Assembly (NCBI GenBank): GCA_015488295.1
Contig: WFOC01000111.1
Span: forward strand, 1-48,999
Length of the DNA: 48,999 bases
From: Gammaproteobacteria bacterium
GTDB taxonomy: Bacteria; Pseudomonadota; Gammaproteobacteria; SZUA-229
Direction: 5' to 3'
Shown here: positions 44,928 to 48,999 of the stretch, piece after piece
How the letters are laid out: the number at the start of each line of letters is the position of its first letter
Numbering within the stretch: position 1 is the stretch's first letter
The notes under the pieces: model-generated
The model's input: the letters and a program-made list of their open reading frames with translations, nothing else
Databases searched by the model: none
Told to the model about the DNA's origin: nothing
Translations under genes and position numbers: made by a program

Positions 44928-45494
44928 TCAGGTGAGTGCTTCGGCCTGTTGCAGTACCTGTTTGCAGTGGATGCAATAATACCGAAAACGGCGTTTCTTG
45001 ATTCTGTTGTGCCTTATCGAGCTTAACTGATGTTCCCGGCAGTCGCACCGATAAATAAATAGGGACTGTTTTTTTAGCGGGATGCCGGCAAGATCATAAT
45101 CAGCCGTAACGCTGGCATCGGCATCAAACGCCGCCATCACCGCCTGCCATTCCTTGCCATGCGGTTTTATATTTTTTAGTCCATAAAGAATATCGGTGAC
45201 ATAGTGTGCCACTTCATGCGGGATAGTGGTCGCGTAATTGTCTGCAAAATATTTGGCGAAGATAAAAGTGTTGTAGCGAATTTCCCGCTGTGTGTGCCTG
45301 AAAATATGTCCCTTGCCCTGCTTCACCCGGTACATGCCGGCGGCGCGTCCTTTCAGATCAAAAGTAATTTCCAGTGTTTTATCTTTCAGCTTGAACAGCT
45401 GCTGTGCCTGTTTTATATAAACCTGCGTTTGTGCGATGACTTTTTGTTGCTGCTCGCTGGAAAGCGGCGCGATGATATTTGTGGCCTGGTTCAT
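44928..45494 (-). CDS. SprT-like zinc metalloprotease
   Basis: A 188-residue SprT-family protein. The zinc-binding HEVAH (HExxH) is in TTIPHEVAHYVTDI, and a C-terminal zinc ribbon has CDCREH followed by YYCIHCKQ. In bacteria the role is poorly known; the eukaryotic SPRTN relatives cut DNA-protein crosslinks. Its start is 9 bp from the efpL stop, so they share an operon on the minus strand. Confidence 0.9.
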   Translation of the reverse strand: MNQATNIIAPLSSEQQQKVIAQTQVYIKQAQQLFKLKDKTLEITFDLKGRAAGMYRVKQGKGHIFRHTQREIRYNTFIFAKYFADNYATTIPHEVAHYVTDILYGLKNIKPHGKEWQAVMAAFDADASVTADYDLAGIPLKKQSLFIYRCDCREHQLSSIRHNRIKKRRFRYYCIHCKQVLQQAEALT

Positions 45495-45503
45495 CGGTGG
45501 CGA

Positions 45504-46067
45504 TCAGGCGCGGGAGATGAACTCACGTGTCTCGGTATTGATCTTGATGGTTTCACCCGGTGTCAGGTATTCAGGCACCTGTACCACCAGCCCTGTGGTC
45601 AGTGTTGCCGGCTTGGTCCGGGCGGAAGATGATGCGGCTTTTATGCCGGGTGCGCACTCGGTTATTTCAAAATTCATGGTGTTGGGCAGCTCTATGCCAA
45701 GTACCTGCTCATCACTGATCAGCGCGCTGAGACCTTCCAGACCATCGTAAAGAAACCGGGCTTCATCCTCCAGAGTTTCTGCCGCTAAAACATACTGGTC
45801 GTAGTTTTCACTGTCCATGAAAGTATAGCTTTCACTGTCGCTGTACAATAGCTGCACGGTGCGACGAGCAACCTCAACCTGTGTGACGTTTTCGTCGCCT
45901 TTGAAACTGCGCTCAAATTTCTGGCCGCTGGCTATATCGCTGCCGGCCATTTTATATAAAGTGCTGCCGCCGCGAGAGTGTGGAGACTGTACAAATATTT
46001 TTTTAATAAGGATGTTTTTGTTATCTTGATCGATAACCATGCCTTTTTTGATTTCGTTTGCTTTCAT
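45504..46067 (-). CDS. efpL: Elongation factor P-like protein EfpL (YeiP)
   Basis: A 187-residue three-domain protein of the EF-P family that helps ribosomes with difficult proline-containing and related motifs. The tip loop reads VQSPHSRGGSTLYKM. YeiP/EfpL has an Arg at this loop, in place of the modified Lys of EF-P (PGKGQ). Length fits. No EpmA/EpmB modification genes are seen nearby, consistent with the unmodified subfamily. It is divergent from arfB by 50 bp. Confidence 0.92.
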   Translation of the reverse strand: MKANEIKKGMVIDQDNKNILIKKIFVQSPHSRGGSTLYKMAGSDIASGQKFERSFKGDENVTQVEVARRTVQLLYSDSESYTFMDSENYDQYVLAAETLEDEARFLYDGLEGLSALISDEQVLGIELPNTMNFEITECAPGIKAASSSARTKPATLTTGLVVQVPEYLTPGETIKINTETREFISRA

Positions 46068-46117
46068 GAAGAGTGTTTTTTTGATTTATAATTTTTGTTC
46101 ATTATAAGAGACCTGCC

Positions 46118-46525
46118 ATGCGGATTAAACATTTAAATATTCCTGACCACGAGATCGTGATGACAGCGATACGCTCGCAGGGTGCGGGCGGGCAGAATGT
46201 AAACAAGGTTGCCACCGCGATACATCTGAAGTTTGATATTGCCGCTTCCAGCCTGCCGGTGACGGTCAGGCAGCGCCTGCTGGCGTTAAATGATCAGCGG
46301 GTGACGAAAGAAGGCGTGTTTATTCTCAAGTCGCAACAAACACGTAGCCAGTTGAAAAATAAAGAGCTGGCGCTGTCACGTTTGCGCTCATTCATTGCGC
46401 AGGCTCTGGTCAGCAGAAAAGTGCGCAGGAAAACCCGGCCAACAAAGGCCTCGAAACTGCGTCGGCTGGCCTCTAAAAGCAAACGTGCTGCGTTGAAAAA
46501 AGACCGGCAGAAAGTTAGCGAATAA
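46118..46525 (+). CDS. arfB: Peptidyl-tRNA hydrolase ArfB (ribosome rescue)
   Basis: A 135-residue release-factor-like hydrolase that rescues stalled ribosomes without a stop codon. The catalytic GGQ is in RSQGAGGQNVNKV, followed by ATAIHLKFD. The C-terminal tail is rich in Lys and Arg (VRRKTRPTKASKLRRLASK), which in ArfB inserts into the mRNA channel. Divergent from efpL, another stalled-ribosome factor. Confidence 0.95.
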   Translation: MRIKHLNIPDHEIVMTAIRSQGAGGQNVNKVATAIHLKFDIAASSLPVTVRQRLLALNDQRVTKEGVFILKSQQTRSQLKNKELALSRLRSFIAQALVSRKVRRKTRPTKASKLRRLASKSKRAALKKDRQKVSE

Positions 46526-46635
46526 GGCTTTTAGAGCTGATGAGGCTCTAGAATGTTACTGCGCGGAAAAAACAATATATTTAATATTTATCTCTGCGAG
46601 AGAATCATTTGTTTTAATGTTGACGAAAAATGATC

Positions 46636-47436
46636 TTACTGCTGCTTTAAAAAACCCGAGCCCAGATGGTCGGTTTTATACAGCTCTTCCGGAATCCTGT
46701 CTTTGATTTTCTCGTGCAGCTCGGGCAGTAAAGACCAGTGCAGCCCCTGCTTGTGGTGATGCGCTGTGTGGTAACCGAGGTTGCCGGTCAGGGTGTTGTA
46801 GATTGGTGTCATGATGTTATAGGACGCTTCAAAATCATTGTCCACATCCAGTCCGGCGTGATGTGCGTAGGTGACCCAGGCGGTGAAAAACAGGCTGCTG
46901 ATCATGGGTACAACAAAAACCAGTAATGCTGGCACCGGGCGATACCAGACCAGCGCAGCAACCACCAGCAGGGTGACCGTTGAAGCAATAAAAAATATTT
47001 TCAGCGGGCGCGGGTGACGTTTGCCGACCTGGTAGGCGCGGTAATACGCGGTTAGCATGACATCCATGGAATATCTGAAGCGCCCCATGATGTTGCCTTT
47101 TCTGTCTTTCCAGCGACTTTCGTCTTTGCTCTGGTCGAGGTAATGGTGGTGATGGCCCAGCACGTGATGCAGCACCCACAACTTTGAAGTAGCACCAGTC
47201 TGCAACGCGTACATCTGTTCCAGCAGGTAGTTGAGAGTGGTGATTTTGAAGGTCGGCAGATGCTGGTGATGGTGGTTCCAGGCACAGATAATGCCTTTGG
47301 GTGCAATCATGATCAGCCAGAATGCGATCAGTAACCAGATGTTGTCGATCAGCAGATAGGCAAGTATGTCGAGGGCAAAAAGTAAAGTGATAATTACAAC
47401 AGGAATTCGGTCAGCGCGGTATTTAAATAATGTCAT
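46636..47436 (-). CDS. Fatty acid desaturase
   Basis: A 266-residue membrane desaturase. Three histidine boxes typical of the di-iron site are visible: WNHHHQHLP, LHHVLGHHHHYLD and HTAHHHKQGLHW. Hydrophobic segments at about 15-50 and 150-190 place it in the inner membrane. Substrate chain position is not readable. It lies in the gap between arfB and the HIT gene, 110 bp from arfB. Confidence 0.9.
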   Translation of the reverse strand: MTLFKYRADRIPVVIITLLFALDILAYLLIDNIWLLIAFWLIMIAPKGIICAWNHHHQHLPTFKITTLNYLLEQMYALQTGATSKLWVLHHVLGHHHHYLDQSKDESRWKDRKGNIMGRFRYSMDVMLTAYYRAYQVGKRHPRPLKIFFIASTVTLLVVAALVWYRPVPALLVFVVPMISSLFFTAWVTYAHHAGLDVDNDFEASYNIMTPIYNTLTGNLGYHTAHHHKQGLHWSLLPELHEKIKDRIPEELYKTDHLGSGFLKQQ

Positions 47437-47565
47437 GTGAAATAGTGCAAAAAAAGAGGGTCAGTTTCAAGGTTAACTCAGCTTGTGATTGAGTATTGCT
47501 GACCGGGTAAATAAAAGATTTTCGCGGATTATAACAGAAGGTTCCTGCAGAAGTAGTTCAGTTGA

Positions 47566-48012
47566 TTAGTCCGTAGCCGCTTCGTGCCAGTGGAAAGCTT
47601 GTTCAGGATGCCTGTTGAACCATTCAAGCAGCTGATTTTTAATGGTCTCCCGTTGTGCCGGCTGGTAAGGGATAGCATCGACCGCGCCCCATACCGGTGC
47701 CGGCCAGCAGGCATCGTTGCGAAATCGGGCGATATGATGGATGTGCAGCTGCGGCACAACATTGCCCAGTGCCGCGATGTTGAGTTTGTCGGGCTGAAAA
47801 ACCTGTTGCAGGCAGCGGCTGAAATACATCGACTCGGCCATCAGCTGCTGCTGGTCAGGCTCGGTTAGCAGATGTATCTCACGTGCGTCTTCACGGTTTG
47901 GCAGCAGGATGAACCAGGGGTAGTTGGCATCGTTGAGCAGTAAAAGTGTGCACAGGCTGAACTCGCCAAGCGCAAAGCAGTCTTTTTTTAATTGAGGGTG
48001 TAGCGCTATCAT
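47566..48012 (-). CDS. HIT-domain protein
   Basis: A 148-residue histidine-triad-fold protein with the signature VPQLHIHHIARFRND: two His of the HxHxHxx triad are present and the third is Ile, as in a gammaproteobacterial subfamily. ANYPWFILLPNRED and APVWGAVDAIPYQ are also typical. Expected to act on nucleotide conjugates, though the substrate is unknown. Divergent from the ferredoxin-NADP reductase gene. Confidence 0.9.
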   Translation of the reverse strand: MIALHPQLKKDCFALGEFSLCTLLLLNDANYPWFILLPNREDAREIHLLTEPDQQQLMAESMYFSRCLQQVFQPDKLNIAALGNVVPQLHIHHIARFRNDACWPAPVWGAVDAIPYQPAQRETIKNQLLEWFNRHPEQAFHWHEAATD

Positions 48013-48068
48013 AAATATGGTTATCTATCGTAGTAGATGGCTTAGTATAAAGAATGCAACGGATGCCG

Positions 48069-48117
48069 GGGTGATTAATAACCGGGTGATTAAATCGGGT
48101 GACTAACAACAGGGTGA
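48069..48117 (+). repeat. Four tandem GGGTGA repeats before fpr
   Basis: GGGTGA followed by TTA or CTA occurs at 48069, 48084, 48097 and 48112, spaced 15, 13 and 15 bp. The last copy sits just before the fpr ATG and may serve as its Shine-Dalgarno (AGGG). The set could be a repeated operator or a repeat-expanded leader. Confidence 0.6.
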
Positions 48118-48121
48118 CTAT

Positions 48122-48862
48122 ATGGCGAACTGGTTGACAGGCAAAGTGATCGAAAAAATTCAGTGGAATGAGCGGCTGTTCTCGCTGCGTATCCAGTGTG
48201 TCCTTGAAAATTTTGAATCGGGTCAGTTTGTCCGGGTGGCGCTGGACATCGACGGTGAACGCGTAGCGCGGCCTTATTCGCTGGTTAATACGCCCGATGA
48301 TGATTATCTGGAAATCTATTTTAATATTGTGGAAGAAGGGCCGTTAACGCCCCGGCTGGCACTGCTGGAAGTTGGCGATGAAATTTTTGTTACCGACAGG
48401 GCCAATGGTTTTTTAACCGTCAGCGAAATACCGGCGTGTAAAAACCTGTGGCTGCTGGCAACCGGCACCGGTGTCGGGCCTTTTCTCTCTATATTAAAGG
48501 GGGAAAAAGTCTGGCAGCGTTTTGAAAAAATCGTGCTGGGTTATTCGGTGAGAAACCTTTCCGAACTGTCATATCGCGAGCAGATCGCCGCTATCGAAAA
48601 ACAGCACGCACAGCAGTTTGTCTTTGTGCCGTTTATCACTCGCGAAAAAGTTGAGGGCGCAATGGCGCAGCGCATCACGGCCTGCATCGAAGACGGTTCC
48701 TTTGAACAGCGGGCGGGTGTCAATATTGATGAAAACTCGCACATTATGATGTGTGGTAATTCAGCGATGCTTGGCAGCGTTACTGAGCTGCTGGAAAAAC
48801 GCGGCCTGCGAAAACACCGTCGCCGCGAGCCGGGGCATATCACCACCGAAAAATATCACTAG
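48122..48862 (+). CDS. fpr: Ferredoxin/flavodoxin-NADP reductase
   Basis: A 246-residue cytoplasmic flavoprotein exchanging electrons between NADPH and ferredoxin or flavodoxin. The FAD-binding motif RPYSLVN lies at about 56-62, and the NADP loop is ATGTGVGPFLSIL at about 117-129. The C-terminal MMCGNSAML and the ending HITTEKYH also match the subfamily. The immediate upstream gap has four tandem GGGTGA repeats. Its end is followed by an inverted-repeat element. Confidence 0.94.
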   Translation: MANWLTGKVIEKIQWNERLFSLRIQCVLENFESGQFVRVALDIDGERVARPYSLVNTPDDDYLEIYFNIVEEGPLTPRLALLEVGDEIFVTDRANGFLTVSEIPACKNLWLLATGTGVGPFLSILKGEKVWQRFEKIVLGYSVRNLSELSYREQIAAIEKQHAQQFVFVPFITREKVEGAMAQRITACIEDGSFEQRAGVNIDENSHIMMCGNSAMLGSVTELLEKRGLRKHRRREPGHITTEKYH

Positions 48863-48900
48863 GGATACTCTGATCAAGTCCGTTATTGAGTCAAAGGCGA

Positions 48901-48993
48901 AGTTGGCAGTTATCAGTTGGCAGTAAAAAGCAAAAGCATTGCTTGTGCGGCAAATTATGCGGTTTTCAGGTTTTTAACTGATAACTGCCGACT
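48901..48993. repeat. Long inverted repeat near window end
   Basis: AGTTGGCAGTTATCAGTT at 48901-48918 pairs in 17 of 18 positions with AACTGATAACTGCCGACT at 48976-48993. Unrelated in sequence to the repeat at 41.9 kb. Likely a dispersed palindromic element; no coding sequence is in the loop. Confidence 0.75.
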
Positions 48994-48999
48994 GCAAAC

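Noticed and set aside
46532-46550. TAGAGC/GCTCTA hairpin after arfB as a terminator
   Set aside because: Short stem and no T-run on either strand.

Overview
The window reads as chromosomal DNA of a free-living gammaproteobacterium. This rests on the conserved neighbourhoods dprA-smg-topA-tsaC divergent from def-fmt-rsmB-trkA-trkH, the order hisBHAFIE-tatABC, and accessory genes such as ttcA, srkA, slyD and the EF-P-like efpL. I cannot name a genus. There are no rRNAs, tRNAs, CRISPR arrays, prophages or transposases that I can see. The DNA is moderately GC-rich apart from one strikingly AT-rich island at 6.8-9.1 kb.

Layout. 1-6.0 kb (minus strand): a LysM lipoprotein, dprA, smg, topA and the N-terminal part of tsaC, which runs off the left edge. 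6.2-16.8 kb (plus strand): def, then an AT-rich single-gene restriction-modification enzyme inserted exactly between def and fmt, then fmt, rsmB, trkA, trkH, an LpxL-type acyltransferase, ttcA and a small STAS-like protein. 16.9-17.2 kb (minus strand): a previously unlabelled CsrB/RsmZ-type small RNA with 15 GGA motifs, an intrinsic terminator and a GacA-type palindrome upstream. 17.3-25.0 kb (plus strand): dtd, six his genes, tatABC and gpmI, closed by a bidirectional terminator.

25.1-30.7 kb is mixed: a PepSY-type membrane protein, a tandem pair of paralogous helical proteins carrying a CheZ-like DxxxQ/ExxxQ motif, an outer-membrane-like protein, msrA, a SulP transporter and small hypotheticals. 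30.9-34.1 kb holds a two-gene multicopper-oxidase-like unit in which only the first protein has a Tat signal, preceded by tandem TGTGA-type operators and a Crp-family regulator. 34.3-41.9 kb carries a sulfotransferase, a YihY protein, two divergent thioredoxin-fold genes (one periplasmic with two CxxC domains, one cytoplasmic fused to HEAT-like repeats), a glycosyltransferase, an UPF0114 membrane protein with a small companion, and a TlpA-like protein only 17 bp from divergent srkA. 42.0-48.9 kb carries an FMN reductase, a large hypothetical, slyD, a SET-domain protein, a SprT-like protein, efpL, arfB, a fatty acid desaturase, a HIT protein and ferredoxin-NADP reductase. Two long inverted repeats lie in gaps at 41.9 and 48.9 kb.

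How the parts relate: the Tat translocase encoded at 21.6-23.3 kb is the expected route for the multicopper oxidase pair. The Csr-type RNA would titrate a CsrA/RsmA protein under a GacA-type response regulator; neither partner is in this window. The translation genes (def, fmt, rsmB, ttcA, tsaC, dtd, efpL, arfB) are scattered housekeeping functions. The most interesting items are the sRNA, the inserted restriction gene, the split copper oxidase with its operators, and the CheZ-like pair.
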